DNA of 64,000 bases from an uncultured Phascolarctobacterium sp. (GCA_949295115.1 CASFJU010000002.1:95825-159824); one strand, 5' to 3'. Numbered from the stretch's first letter, positions 9,401 through 16,236 are shown. A program made the numbers and translations. The notes: a model not told the origin generated them from the letters alone.

Positions 9401-10018
9401 TTCGCCGTCTACTGCGATATGACGATCCTCAGTGTGATCTCCTTCAACTTCATAATATGGAACTTCAGTAACAGTACCGCCGTTAATTTCAACAAAAGAA
9501 TCAAGATCTTCAGCCATAACATCGCCGGTAATCTCTACATCATTAGCTATAAGCCCGCTTTGATCGGTAACTCTAATATCTTCCTGCAAATATTTATCTT
9601 GTCCTATTTCATATGTGCCACCGGAAACAATTTTTCCACCGGTAAGTTCTGCATAACCACCGGTAATTTTAACAGCACCTCTGATATTAGCGTTATTAGC
9701 AGTTAAAGACAATTCATCGCCTGAATGCATATAAATGCCGTCATTAATACTACCGCCATCATTCAAAATAACTGCTGATTCGCCGGAAATATCCAAATTT
9801 TCAATGCTATATTGTCCGGTAACAGTCACGTTATAGCCAGATTCACCAAACTCACCTGCAACAACAACATTTTTGCCATTTAAATCTGCACCAGCTATTG
9901 GTTCGTTTGAATCAACAACATAATCTTCGGCTGCTAATACATTGCCACAAACGCCAAAGACGCTGGCTGCTAAAACAGTGCATAAAACTTTTTTCGTTAA
10001 ATCCCGTTTTTTCATCAA
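6410..10018 (-). CDS. autotransporter (type Va) outer-membrane beta-barrel protein
   Basis: The 1202-residue protein begins with a signal peptide (about residues 1-29, ending in VLAAED). It continues with a long passenger rich in T, V, G, N and D (about 30-900), whose many short hydrophobic-polar repeats indicate a right-handed beta-helix. A linker (about 900-930) follows, then a C-terminal autotransporter barrel of about 270 residues ending in MANLTFSF, the terminal aromatic signature recognised by the BAM machinery. No protease or lipase triad is evident, so it is probably an adhesin. It lies downstream of a small XRE regulator in the same direction and may share its transcript. Passenger function and ligand cannot be read from sequence. 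Confidence 0.9.
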   Translation of the reverse strand: MMKKRDLTKKVLCTVLAASVFGVCGNVLAAEDYVVDSNEPIAGADLNGKNVVVAGEFGESGYNVTVTGQYSIENLDISGESAVILNDGGSINDGIYMHSGDELSLTANNANIRGAVKITGGYAELTGGKIVSGGTYEIGQDKYLQEDIRVTDQSGLIANDVEITGDVMAEDLDSFVEINGGTVTEVPYYEVEGDHTEDRHIAVDGEGNFITDGYTEVHAEKGGKVTVTDAVLNTGVSAFGENSVVDVNNSSISTKGSIFAAVGGVINLNGGEKTVYTLGGEDVFMALSGTNIDGETGTGKINLNGGTLKAENLRYLVGEGNPWAPELEKDGMEIVKGGIVLKENGVIETKGDQIFEHGVDVSSDEAVLNSISGAVTNDAISYEGGTLKLTDEKYSINYLNSAKNALDSLTYESATSIVMTGDLITEDGINKIDVDTAVTIGDELELDKVTVNADKNLLVGSTSDSASGNIDGVEVEDKVANGFSAGKLNLAADSTGMVITNDKNVTLGGTAGGELITVDGKTADVKVVVGTTKSVDGEAAKTGSFTVGNSLATSDTVYNLSGSVTVNEGSALNVNGKTTVTGGVELNSGAVNVGNGTLVTDITAKGNTSITGAAQVGTLTGAADAVINIGNADKAGNVTVKETALNGATVFLDPAWENGTEITDASKMAVAGTDGKVMLDGNYVVGQNSVMSFGVANNEKAQETFAKTGLTWGEDAVTAGLYINGTLNVAGGSVVVDGSLEKAPAAPANGTFEAKANSVVMVDGQSIKENAAITGVTEANVDINESSKLYIDGAKKNETYHVIDGVTTKGWADENIISNNALLVFTGENADNQFNVRGEYDKVANVYGADAVEISNVVDATLAAKDEGDAAFDFFNAAANSNNNTTKDAQIAAFNSAANMGELAGVNHGTYSMSNAMTDAVAHHLSLATHGEQDKDIWAHYIHNKEDIDGMDLGGIEGSYDAQYNGIVVGSDLYKNGKVTAGVALSYADGNIDGSNIAATTKNDAEYYGASLYGRIDNGNSAILGDISYLHSDNDITQNNSGQEITASADADAFSIGIRAEQAYEAGAGKFVPYAGIRYMHFGAGNYDNSLGMSYDADDQNLWLLPVGVTYSAEVQSGDWTVKPVAEVGYVWTMGDRDTDMTVSLNGAADSFGFETADSGSFIGRLGIEAEKSNVTYGLGYEYQKGDTVKANKWMANLTFSF

Positions 10019-10135
10019 ATCATCCTCTTTCTAAAAATTTTTAAATTAAATTTATTTGTAAATAACATACTTGCTATCCGTACATTATTTATCAAAACAA
10101 GAGCTGCAAAACACAATCATACAAAGCGCGTCATA

Positions 10136-10357
10136 TTACATTCCTTCCAGCAAATCATTAACATTTACATTCAATGCTTCTGCAATTTTAAATAATGTTT
10201 CCATAGAATAGCTTTGCCCTTTATTGCCACACTCAATTAAACTAAGGTAGTTACTGCTTATTCCCACCATTTCAGAAAGCTGTGCCTGAGTATAACCTTT
10301 TTTCTTTCTGTAATAAGCAATTTTTAAGCCTATTTCCTTGTATTTCAGCGCAAACAA
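10136..10357 (-). CDS. small XRE-family helix-turn-helix regulator
   Basis: The 73-residue protein is almost only a Cro/C1-type HTH domain: GLKIAYYRKKKGYTQAQLSE followed by VGISSNYLSLIE and a C-terminal FKIAEALNVNVNDLLEGM. The frame starts with TTG at 10357, chosen because GAGGTGG lies seven bases upstream and no ATG is available. It ends 117 bases before the autotransporter start, so it may regulate or be co-transcribed with that gene. An almost perfect palindrome about 60 bases upstream (10418-10435) is a good candidate for its own operator. Confidence 0.85.
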   Translation of the reverse strand: MFALKYKEIGLKIAYYRKKKGYTQAQLSEMVGISSNYLSLIECGNKGQSYSMETLFKIAEALNVNVNDLLEGM

Positions 10358-10417
10358 ATTCTTCCCACCTCTATAATAAAATTATCCCATAAATCAACAC
10401 TTAAACAACAAAGGTAT

Positions 10418-10435
10418 ACTTTGAATTTTCAAAGT
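10418..10435. promoter_or_regulatory. palindromic operator candidate upstream of the XRE gene
   Basis: ACTTTGAA-TT-TTCAAAGT has 8-bp perfect arms around a two-base centre, in an AT-rich promoter-like region. The size and symmetry fit dimeric XRE repressors. Binding by the adjacent regulator is inferred. Confidence 0.5.
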
Positions 10436-10592
10436 TATAATTTGAACAAAAAGGATTATATCATGTTTACTTCTTTAAACAGTTACCATTAACCACGTGC
10501 CGCAAATGAAGCAATATTAGCCAATCTTATCAAAACAATTAAAGCACTAATTTTAAATGCAAAATCATTAATGATTTTCTACGCATAATTAT

Positions 10593-10631
10593 AAAAGACG
10601 ATATAGCCAACGCTTGGCCATATCGTCTTTT
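10593..10631. terminator. strong bidirectional hairpin in a gene-free region
   Basis: A stem of about 17 bp with one mismatch (10593-10610 with 10614-10631) is flanked by A on one side and T on the other. There is no intact gene immediately upstream on either strand, so it may be left over from a decayed gene or terminate an unrecognised small transcript. Confidence 0.7.
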
Positions 10632-10635
10632 GTAT

Positions 10636-10720
10636 AAAAATTTAATAAATCTTTTTAGTGCAGAACACTACTTCTTAAATTAATCCGGCATTTCTATATT
10701 AAAACTTTGAGAATGAAAAT
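10636..10720 (-). pseudogene. possible relic of a WYL regulator 3' end
   Basis: The stretch aligns with the region around the stop codon of the WYL gene at 5160-5240: both have AATAAATCTTTT, then about 30 bases, then TAAT-C-GCATTTC. Translated on the minus strand it ends in SQSFNIEMPD-stop, against KSQGDNVEMAD-stop in the intact gene. Upstream the frame is lost. This suggests a paralogous copy, now deleted except for its end. The match is short and approximate. Confidence 0.3.
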
Positions 10721-10776
10721 CTGAAAAAAGTAAAAAAGATTTTACGAGTTAAACGAAAAACTGGCAAAAAAGCATT

Positions 10777-10806
10777 AAAAAAGAGCAACTTTCGTTGCTC
10801 TTTTTT
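10777..10806. terminator. terminator downstream of rlmH
   Basis: A 13-bp perfect stem (10777-10789 with 10794-10806) with a four-base loop is flanked by A-runs and T-runs and lies just past the rlmH stop codon. It can work in both directions. Confidence 0.85.
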
Positions 10807-10809
10807 GTT

Positions 10810-11289
10810 TCACCAATGGTATTTTTCCCCACGGCTTATTTTAAATGCACGATAGATTTGTTCAACTAATAAAAGCCGTATCATCTGGTGCGTAAAGGTC
10901 AGTTTGGAAAAGCTCCAGCGCATATCGGCACGCTTACGCAAAGCGTCGGTGTAGCCAAATGCGCCGCCGATAACAAAAGCGATATGGCTTTTGCCTGCCA
11001 GCGCCCACTCGTCAAATAAATCCGCCAGCTGGGGTGAAGTTACTTCCCTGCCCTGCAAGTCCAGCAGCACCACATGCGCGTTTTGCGGTATCGCGTTCAG
11101 CAAACGCTCCGTTTCCTTCGCCAGCACCTGCTCTTTTTCGGCAGGCGAAGGATTGTCCGGCATTTTTTCTTCGCCGATGGCGATGGTTTCCAGCTTGCAG
11201 TACGGCGTCAGGCGCTTGGTAAATTCGGCAATGCCTTCGGTCAGGTATTTTTCCTTAATCTTGCCGACGCAGACGATGCTGATTTTCAT
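10810..11289 (-). CDS. rlmH: 23S rRNA (pseudouridine1915-N3)-methyltransferase RlmH
   Basis: The 159-residue protein has the full RlmH length and landmarks: MKISIVCVGKIKEKYLTEGI at the start, LDLQGREVTSPQLADLF, the knotted SAM-binding segment FVIGGAFGY and the C-terminal LLVEQIYRAFKISRGEKYHW. It methylates pseudouridine 1915 in helix 69 of 23S rRNA on assembled 70S ribosomes. It starts one base after the htrA stop codon, so the two are translationally coupled. The order walJ-htrA-rlmH matches the distal end of the walRK cluster of many Firmicutes, although walRK itself is not in this window. Confidence 0.96.
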   Translation of the reverse strand: MKISIVCVGKIKEKYLTEGIAEFTKRLTPYCKLETIAIGEEKMPDNPSPAEKEQVLAKETERLLNAIPQNAHVVLLDLQGREVTSPQLADLFDEWALAGKSHIAFVIGGAFGYTDALRKRADMRWSFSKLTFTHQMIRLLLVEQIYRAFKISRGEKYHW

Positions 11290-11290
11290 C

Positions 11291-12388
11291 TCAGTTCTCC
11301 TGCGGCATTTCCTGCAAAGTTACCTGCAAGCTGCGTTCAATGCCTGCGCGCAGCACCACAATCGTCACCACGTCGCCGACTTTCTTCTCAGCCAGTTTTG
11401 CACGCAGTTCGGGCACAGTTTCAACCTTCGCGCCGTCAAACGTCAGGATAATATCTCCGGGGCGCATGCCTGCGTTATAAACAGGGCCGTTGGTAACAAT
11501 TTTCATTACAAAAATGCCGCCGTGCAAATCAAGGTCAAAGCCATAGCGCGCGCTGATGTCCTTATCAATCAGGCTTGCGCCGATGTACGGGCGGGCAATG
11601 CGACCGTGGTTGGCAAGCTCGTCCAGAATAGGTTTGGCAGAGTTGACCGGAATGGCAAAACCAATGCCTTCAACGCCGCTGACAGCAACTTTTGCAGAGT
11701 TAATACCCACAACTTCGCCGTCCGCATTGACGAGCGCGCCGCCGGAGTTACCGGGGTTAATCGCCGCGTCGGTCTGAATCAGCGTAAATTTGCGGTCGCC
11801 CAGCTCGATGGAACGGTTCAGCGCACTGATAACGCCTACCGTCACGCTGCCGCGGAACTCAAGTCCCAGCGGGTTGCCGATGGCAATGGCAGGCTCGCCT
11901 ACCTGCAAAGTAGAAGAATCGCCAAACTCAGCAACCGGCAAATCGCCGTCCACATCAATTTTTACAACAGCCAGGTCGGTCGCCGCATCAGCGCCAAGCA
12001 CCTTGCCTTTAACGCTGCGCCCGTCCGTCAGGCTTACAATAATTTCTTGTGCGCCCTCAACAACATGGTTGTTGGTGGCAATCAGGCCGCTCTTGTCGTA
12101 AATAACGCCGCTGCCCGTGCCACGCTCCGTCAGCTGCACGCGGTTAAAAAAGTCGCGAACATAAGCCTTGTTGGTAATACCGACAACGGCCGGGCCAACT
12201 TTTTGCGCCGCCACCACTACCGGCGTGTTGCGCGCGTCGGAAAGCCTTACTTCCTGCTTCGCAGCGGGCGCCGCTTCTTTTTGTTTTTCGGCGGTATTGC
12301 CAACGCCGCAGCCGCCCAAAAGTACTGCGGTGCTTAAAATACCGCACATAACCAAATTAAGTGATTTTTTTAATATCGTCTTTTGCAT
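11291..12388 (-). CDS. htrA: HtrA/DegP-like serine protease, lipoprotein-anchored
   Basis: The 365-residue protein begins MQKTILKK with a lipobox-like segment (AVLLGGCGV, Cys near residue 23), so it is probably a lipid-anchored envelope protease. It has a trypsin-like domain with triad segments TNNHVVEG (His), DAATDLAVVKI (Asp) and INPGNSGGAL (Ser), then one C-terminal PDZ domain (NAGMRPGDIILTFDGAKV). It degrades or refolds damaged envelope proteins. The ATG at 12388 is preferred because GAGGGG lies upstream; a longer frame to 12580 overlaps walJ and lacks a signal sequence. It sits 11 bases after walJ. Confidence 0.94.
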   Translation of the reverse strand: MQKTILKKSLNLVMCGILSTAVLLGGCGVGNTAEKQKEAAPAAKQEVRLSDARNTPVVVAAQKVGPAVVGITNKAYVRDFFNRVQLTERGTGSGVIYDKSGLIATNNHVVEGAQEIIVSLTDGRSVKGKVLGADAATDLAVVKIDVDGDLPVAEFGDSSTLQVGEPAIAIGNPLGLEFRGSVTVGVISALNRSIELGDRKFTLIQTDAAINPGNSGGALVNADGEVVGINSAKVAVSGVEGIGFAIPVNSAKPILDELANHGRIARPYIGASLIDKDISARYGFDLDLHGGIFVMKIVTNGPVYNAGMRPGDIILTFDGAKVETVPELRAKLAEKKVGDVVTIVVLRAGIERSLQVTLQEMPQEN

Positions 12389-12399
12389 TTTTACACCCC

Positions 12400-13176
12400 T
12401 CAAAAATTTTTTACTATATTGTCCTGCGAAGTCACATAAATCTGCGTATCTTCGCCCAATTCCTTCGCGTCCAGAATGCTGCGCACAGTTTTCAGCGCCA
12501 GCTGCGGCGTGTTGTTCTCCTGGCTTAAATGCGCCAAAAAAACCTCGCCCGGCAAACGCTCCATCTGCGAAAGCAGCCACCCGGCAGCATTGTTGGATAA
12601 ATGCCCGCGCGTGCCCAGAATGCGCTGCTTTAACGCGTAAGGGTACGTGCCTTTTTTAAGCATTTCTTCGTCGTGGTTGGCTTCCAGCACCAAAGTGTCC
12701 GCGCCCACCACGTTTTCCTTAATTTCTTCCGTAATAAAGCCCACGTCCGTCAGGTACACACAGCGCGCACCGGCGCAGGTAAACACGTAGCCAACGGTGC
12801 TTGCGGCGTCGTGCGGCACGGCAAAGCTTGTAATTTTCAGCCCGTCCGTTTCCAGCAACTTCGGCATTAAACGGCAGCTTGTGCGCTCCAGCTCTCCCCT
12901 TTGGGGGATATAACGCCACGTCGCCTCGTTGGCAAACACCGGCAAATGATAGTTGCGGCTGAACACCGGCAGCCCGTTAACGTGGTCGCGGTGCTCGTGC
13001 GTTAAAAGCACGGCGTCCAGATCCTCCGGCTGCAAGCCTACATCGCGCAGGCGCTGCACAAGCTGGCGGCAGCTGATACCGGCGTCAATCAAAATATTTT
13101 TGCCGCCCGCGCTGATAACGGTGGCGTTGCCCTTACTGCCGCTGGCCAGAACGGAGATTTTAAACTCGCCCGTCAT
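12400..13176 (-). CDS. walJ: MBL-fold hydrolase of the WalJ/YycJ type
   Basis: The 258-residue protein has the metallo-beta-lactamase nuclease-like fold with the metal motif LTHEHRDHVNG (HxHxDH), further ligands in FAVPHDAA and LVLEANHDEEML, and a C-terminal histidine segment (LAHLSQENNTP). WalJ/YycJ proteins are thought to be 5'-3' DNA exonucleases that help coordinate replication and cell division; the biochemical role is less settled than the fold. It overlaps deoC by four bases and is followed by htrA. Confidence 0.9.
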   Translation of the reverse strand: MTGEFKISVLASGSKGNATVISAGGKNILIDAGISCRQLVQRLRDVGLQPEDLDAVLLTHEHRDHVNGLPVFSRNYHLPVFANEATWRYIPQRGELERTSCRLMPKLLETDGLKITSFAVPHDAASTVGYVFTCAGARCVYLTDVGFITEEIKENVVGADTLVLEANHDEEMLKKGTYPYALKQRILGTRGHLSNNAAGWLLSQMERLPGEVFLAHLSQENNTPQLALKTVRSILDAKELGEDTQIYVTSQDNIVKNF

Positions 13177-13823
13177 GCTTCACCTGCGGCAATGGCTGCA
13201 CCGGCGCTGGTACCGATGCGGTCGGCGCCTGCCTCAACCATCGCGCGTGCGGTTGCAGCATCGCGGATACCGCCGGCAGCCTTAACCTTCAGGCCGTACT
13301 TATCGGCTTCCTCGCGCAGCAGCTTAACATCTTCAACAGTTGCGCCGCCCTTACCAAAACCGGTGGCAGTTTTAACAAACTTCGCGCCGCCGTCGGAGAT
13401 AATGCGGCAGGCCGTGCGCTTTTCACGCGGAGTTAAATAAGCGGCTTCAATAATAACCTTTACCGGGCAGGGCGCAGCGGCCTCAACCACGCGGCGGATG
13501 TCTTCCGTCACAGCGGCGTAGTCGCCCGTTTTAAAGGCGGATACATTCATAACCATATCAATTTCATCGGCGTGTTCCTCCATCGCCGTTTTGGCTTCCA
13601 GCGCCTTAACGCAGCTGAACGTCGCGCCCAGCGGAAAGCCGACCACCGTAACAACCTTTACATCGCTGCCCTGCAGCAAATGTTTTGCCAGCGGCACATA
13701 GCACGGGTTAACGCACACGGCGTACAGCTTGTGCTCCATAGCTTCGTTGCAAAGCTGCATAATGTCTTTCACGGTTGCTTCCGGTTTTAATAATGTATGT
13801 TCAATAATACGGGCAAGTTCCAT
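13173..13823 (-). CDS. deoC: deoxyribose-phosphate aldolase
   Basis: The 216-residue TIM-barrel enzyme cleaves 2-deoxyribose 5-phosphate to glyceraldehyde 3-phosphate and acetaldehyde. Visible landmarks are IEHTLLKPEAT at the N-terminus, CVNPCYVPLA, VKVIIEAAYLT and FVKTATGFGKGGAT with the Schiff-base lysine. The ATG at 13823 is chosen because GGGAGGAAG lies directly upstream; the frame also opens five codons earlier. It heads a four-gene run deoC-walJ-htrA-rlmH with overlaps or gaps of 11 bases or less, so a nucleoside catabolic gene shares the transcript of envelope and rRNA genes. Confidence 0.96.
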   Translation of the reverse strand: MELARIIEHTLLKPEATVKDIMQLCNEAMEHKLYAVCVNPCYVPLAKHLLQGSDVKVVTVVGFPLGATFSCVKALEAKTAMEEHADEIDMVMNVSAFKTGDYAAVTEDIRRVVEAAAPCPVKVIIEAAYLTPREKRTACRIISDGGAKFVKTATGFGKGGATVEDVKLLREEADKYGLKVKAAGGIRDAATARAMVEAGADRIGTSAGAAIAAGEA

Positions 13824-13932
13824 GGTACTTCCTCCCAATTTTAAATCTGTACTCTATCATTATAGCAAATGTTAAGCGTTCAGGGTTGATAAAAAAGTAA
13901 ATTTTTATAAAACTTTATAAGGCAGCGCTGCC

Positions 13933-13964
13933 GTAAAAAAACAAACGGGACCCCAAAGGGTCCC
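13933..13964 (-). terminator. terminator of the Fur-family gene
   Basis: On the minus strand GGGACCC-TTTG-GGGTCCC is followed by GTTTGTTTTTTTA. It lies 14 bases past the stop codon at 13978. Confidence 0.85.
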
Positions 13965-13977
13965 CTGCGTTAAACGC

Positions 13978-14403
13978 TCAGTGTTTTTTGCGGCAGTCTT
14001 CGCAGATACCGTAAAAATAAAACTGATGCCCGCTCAATTTGTAGCCGCTTTGTTTTTCGGCCTGCGCCATAATACCGCTGTCGTCAACATTGAACAAATC
14101 TTCAACCTTGCCGCAGCAGGTGCACTGCACATGATGGTGCTCGCTGATATCCGCATCATAACGGAAGCTGTCCTCACCGGTATTAAGAATCTGGATAACA
14201 TGCAGCCTGTTCAAAATCTCTACGGTTTTATATACGGTAGCAAAACTCATAGAAGGATATTTGGGGCGCAGCGTTTTGTACAGCATCTCGGCGCTGGGAT
14301 GTTCATGCGTAGCGGCAAGGGTTTCGTACACAGCAAGGCGCTGCGGCGTAACCTTAAAGCCGTTCTCGCGCAGGATGGCGGTCAGTTCGCTGTTGGTTAA
14401 CAT
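13978..14403 (-). CDS. perR: Fur-family metalloregulator, probably PerR
   Basis: The 141-residue protein has an N-terminal winged helix (VTPQRLAVYETLAATHEHPS and FATVYKTVEIL) and a C-terminal dimerisation domain. The regulatory metal ligands are in FRYDADISEHHHVQC, and two CxxC pairs for structural zinc are CTCCGK and GICEDCRKKH. The Asp in the FRYD segment and the promoter box described below favour PerR (peroxide sensing) over Fur or Zur, but the assignment is tentative. A likely autoregulatory site overlaps the -10 element, and the gene is monocistronic. Confidence 0.88.
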   Translation of the reverse strand: MLTNSELTAILRENGFKVTPQRLAVYETLAATHEHPSAEMLYKTLRPKYPSMSFATVYKTVEILNRLHVIQILNTGEDSFRYDADISEHHHVQCTCCGKVEDLFNVDDSGIMAQAEKQSGYKLSGHQFYFYGICEDCRKKH

Positions 14404-14458
14404 AAGCTCCTCCTTCCGGTATTACCTCACGGCAATACGCGCTTTACAAGCTATTTTT

Positions 14459-14495
14459 TCAAAATAATTATATAAAATCGCCTATTCTTTGTCAA
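14459..14495 (-). promoter_or_regulatory. promoter of the Fur/PerR gene with overlapping PerR-like box
   Basis: On the minus strand TTGACA (14495-14490) and TATAAT (14472-14467) are perfect boxes with a 17-bp spacer. The 15 bases 14473-14459 read ATATAATTATTTTGA, matching the PerR box TTATAATNATTATAA at 12 positions. This places the box directly over the -10 element, consistent with autorepression. Confidence 0.6.
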
Positions 14496-14553
14496 TATTT
14501 ATTATCCGTTGACAAAGATATTTCACATTATGTTGTTTCCGCTTACGCGGATG

Positions 14554-14597
14554 AAAAATAACCGGTCTTGCGTTTAGTAAGGCCGGTTATTTTTTTT
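14554..14597. terminator. bidirectional hairpin between perR and repeat element B
   Basis: A stem of about 16 bp (AAAAATAACCGGTCTT with AAGGCCGGTTATTTTTT) encloses a nine-base loop and is flanked by T on the + strand. No recognised gene ends here; it would stop transcripts leaving element B toward perR. Confidence 0.75.
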
Positions 14598-14617
14598 CTT
14601 CTTTTTATTTTTGTTAA

Positions 14618-15230
14618 CGTCTTTGCAGTTAGTGTATTATTTCTAATTTTTTTATTTTCTCACTCATCCTACTTCTTTATAACTAAAGAAGTAGCAAGAA
14701 AGTTCCGCGGCTAGGCGGATTTCTTAACGCAAGCATGTTTGTCTAAAAACGGCAAAAATTGGCGGAACTCGCTGCGCTCAAACACCTGATTTTTGCCGTT
14801 TTTCTTAGAAAATCTTGCTAAAATCCGATGCCGCGTGTTGCCGAGCGTCGAACTTCATAACTTCTTTTTGATTGGTCAGCGCACATCATATGATAGCAGG
14901 CTGCTGAAAAGTTCGGTAACATTGCTGCCAAAATAAAAACGTAGCCAAAGTACGAATTTGGGCGGAGCCGCGACTTTCAAAAAATAGGCGAAACTTTCAC
15001 TAAATAGGCACTTGCAGCTTTTGCCGGAGGATGTCTGAGCGAAGCGAGTTTCCGTAGGCGCTGCAAGTGGCAAACTTCTTTGATTCTGAGCCGTTAAGTT
15101 TTTTCTTCTTTGATTCTGAGCCGTTAAGTTTTTTGAGGAGCGAAGGCTTTTTGGTTACTTTTTAGCCTATAAAAAGTAACATGAATGAGTGATTAAGAAA
15201 ATTAAAAGCAATATAGTAAATACAAAGACG
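14618..15230. repeat. fold-back intergenic element, copy B
   Basis: The ends are inverted repeats beginning CGTCTTTG and ending CAAAGACG, imperfect over about 55 bases. Internal hairpins lie at 14669-14694 (10 bp perfect), 14745-14803 (15 bp perfect), 15009-15069 (10 bp perfect arms) and 15154-15180 (10-11 bp). Layout and loop sequences match copy A, but several stems differ in sequence while keeping pairing. A 26-base unit (TTCTTTGATTCTGAGCCGTTAAGTTT) is repeated in tandem at about 15078-15133. A 65-codon minus-strand frame at 14876-15073 lacks a ribosome binding site. No gene is supported within 14404-15285. Confidence 0.8.
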
Positions 15231-15246
15231 TAATCGAAATTTAAAG

Positions 15247-15281
15247 AAAAAATAAAAAATGCTCCACTAAAAAGCGGAGCA
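15247..15281 (-). terminator. terminator of the lysO-like gene pair
   Basis: On the minus strand TGCTCC...GGAGCA (15281-15260) is followed by TTTTTTATTTTTT. It begins five bases past the stop codon. Confidence 0.8.
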
Positions 15282-15285
15282 GTTT

Positions 15286-15888
15286 TTATTTTAAACTTAA
15301 CAGCCACGATAACAGCACCGGCACTATCAGCGTCAGCACCAAGCCGTTGATGAAGGAATACATCCCCACATGCAGATTGGTATATTTTATTACTACCGGC
15401 AGGCCGCTGTCCATAGTCGCCGCGCCGCTTGGCGCAAGTGCCAGCAGTTTATGCACGCGCACTAAAAGCGGTATTAAAAAGAACGCCGAAAGTTCACGCA
15501 GCATATTTGCCAAAAAGGATACCGTACCAATTTCCGTACTGTACATGGCACTGATAACTACGGATGAAAAGCTGTACCAGCCAAAACCGCTGCCCACCAG
15601 CACCGCATCATAAAGGCTTAACCCAACCGCCATGCCGATAAGCGCCGCACCGATAACGCTGCCCACAGCCACCGCTGCCGGTATGCTAAGCGCCAGCACC
15701 GCGCTGTGCAGATTGCATACGCGCTTTAAAATATCTCTGTTGCTGCCGATTTCGATACCCGCGATAAACACCATAATGTCCAGCGCCGTCATCAAAATAA
15801 AATCCAGCGTGTCCTTATCGCCCACATCCAAAAACATATAGCCTGCCGCCATGCCGCAAAACAATGCCACGGTAATCGTCAGAATCAT
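15286..15888 (-). CDS. LysO-like exporter, C-terminal (DUF340) subunit
   Basis: The 200-residue membrane protein has about six helices and the conserved LysO segments IMVFIAGIEIGSN, VGSGFGWYSFSSVV and FLANMLRELSAFFLIPLL of the Lys_export (DUF340) domain. E. coli LysO is a single protein of about 300 residues exporting lysine and thialysine; here the N-terminal helices are in the separate upstream gene, overlapping by four bases. Together they total about 300 residues, so a two-subunit LysO is likely. The substrate is not certain, because related transporters handle other amino acids. Confidence 0.82.
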   Translation of the reverse strand: MILTITVALFCGMAAGYMFLDVGDKDTLDFILMTALDIMVFIAGIEIGSNRDILKRVCNLHSAVLALSIPAAVAVGSVIGAALIGMAVGLSLYDAVLVGSGFGWYSFSSVVISAMYSTEIGTVSFLANMLRELSAFFLIPLLVRVHKLLALAPSGAATMDSGLPVVIKYTNLHVGMYSFINGLVLTLIVPVLLSWLLSLK

Positions 15889-16187
15889 CCGGCGTCACCG
15901 TCCTCTGCTTCAACATCCGCCGGGCGGGCGATAAATTTAGTTACCAAAAACACCAGCGCCACGCTGCCGCACACAGCGCCAAAAGCAACTGCCCCTGCCT
16001 GCAAACCCAGCGTGCCCAGCTTTGCCAGAAGCGCATCGTCGCAGCCGATTTTTGCGCCGAGGCAGAACAGCATGGTGCACAAGCACACTGTAGAAAATTT
16101 ATTTAAACCGGCTTTTATTTTGTAACTTAACAAATTAAGCAGCCCAATGGCGATGCCCAGAACAATCGCCAGCAGAATCTCCTGCAT
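15885..16187 (-). CDS. LysO-like exporter, N-terminal subunit
   Basis: The 100-residue protein has three hydrophobic helices (LLAIVLGIAIGLLNLL, FSTVCLCTMLFCLGAKIGCD and AGAVAFGAVCGSVALVFLV) that match the N-terminal part of LysO. The ATG at 16187 is preferred because GGAGGGG lies five bases upstream; a longer frame would start inside the hairpin at 16206-16228. The stop overlaps the start of the C-terminal subunit by four bases. The small gene is not a fragment: it has its own ribosome binding site and a clean end. Confidence 0.78.
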   Translation of the reverse strand: MQEILLAIVLGIAIGLLNLLSYKIKAGLNKFSTVCLCTMLFCLGAKIGCDDALLAKLGTLGLQAGAVAFGAVCGSVALVFLVTKFIARPADVEAEDGDAG

Positions 16188-16205
16188 AAGTCCCCTCCAA
16201 AACAA

Positions 16206-16228
16206 AAGGCATGCGGCGTGCATGCCTT
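16206..16228 (-). terminator. terminator or attenuator between fakA and the lysO pair
   Basis: A 9-bp perfect stem (AAGGCATGC/GCATGCCTT) is followed on the minus strand by TTTGTTTT and then at once by the ribosome binding site of the LysO N-subunit. It ends fakA but leaves no room for a separate promoter after it, so partial read-through may set lysO expression. Confidence 0.7.
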
Positions 16229-16236
16229 AATTTTTG

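Noticed and set aside
11291..12580. Longer N-terminal start for HtrA at 12580
   Set aside because: The extra 64 codons overlap walJ, encode no signal peptide and lack a ribosome binding site, whereas ATG 12388 begins a lipoprotein signal.
14876..15073. 65-codon minus-strand frame inside repeat element B (and 60-codon frame at 2669-2851 in copy A)
   Set aside because: The frames share a short segment because the DNA repeat is shared, but they lack ribosome binding sites, are interrupted differently in each copy, and cross the conserved hairpins.
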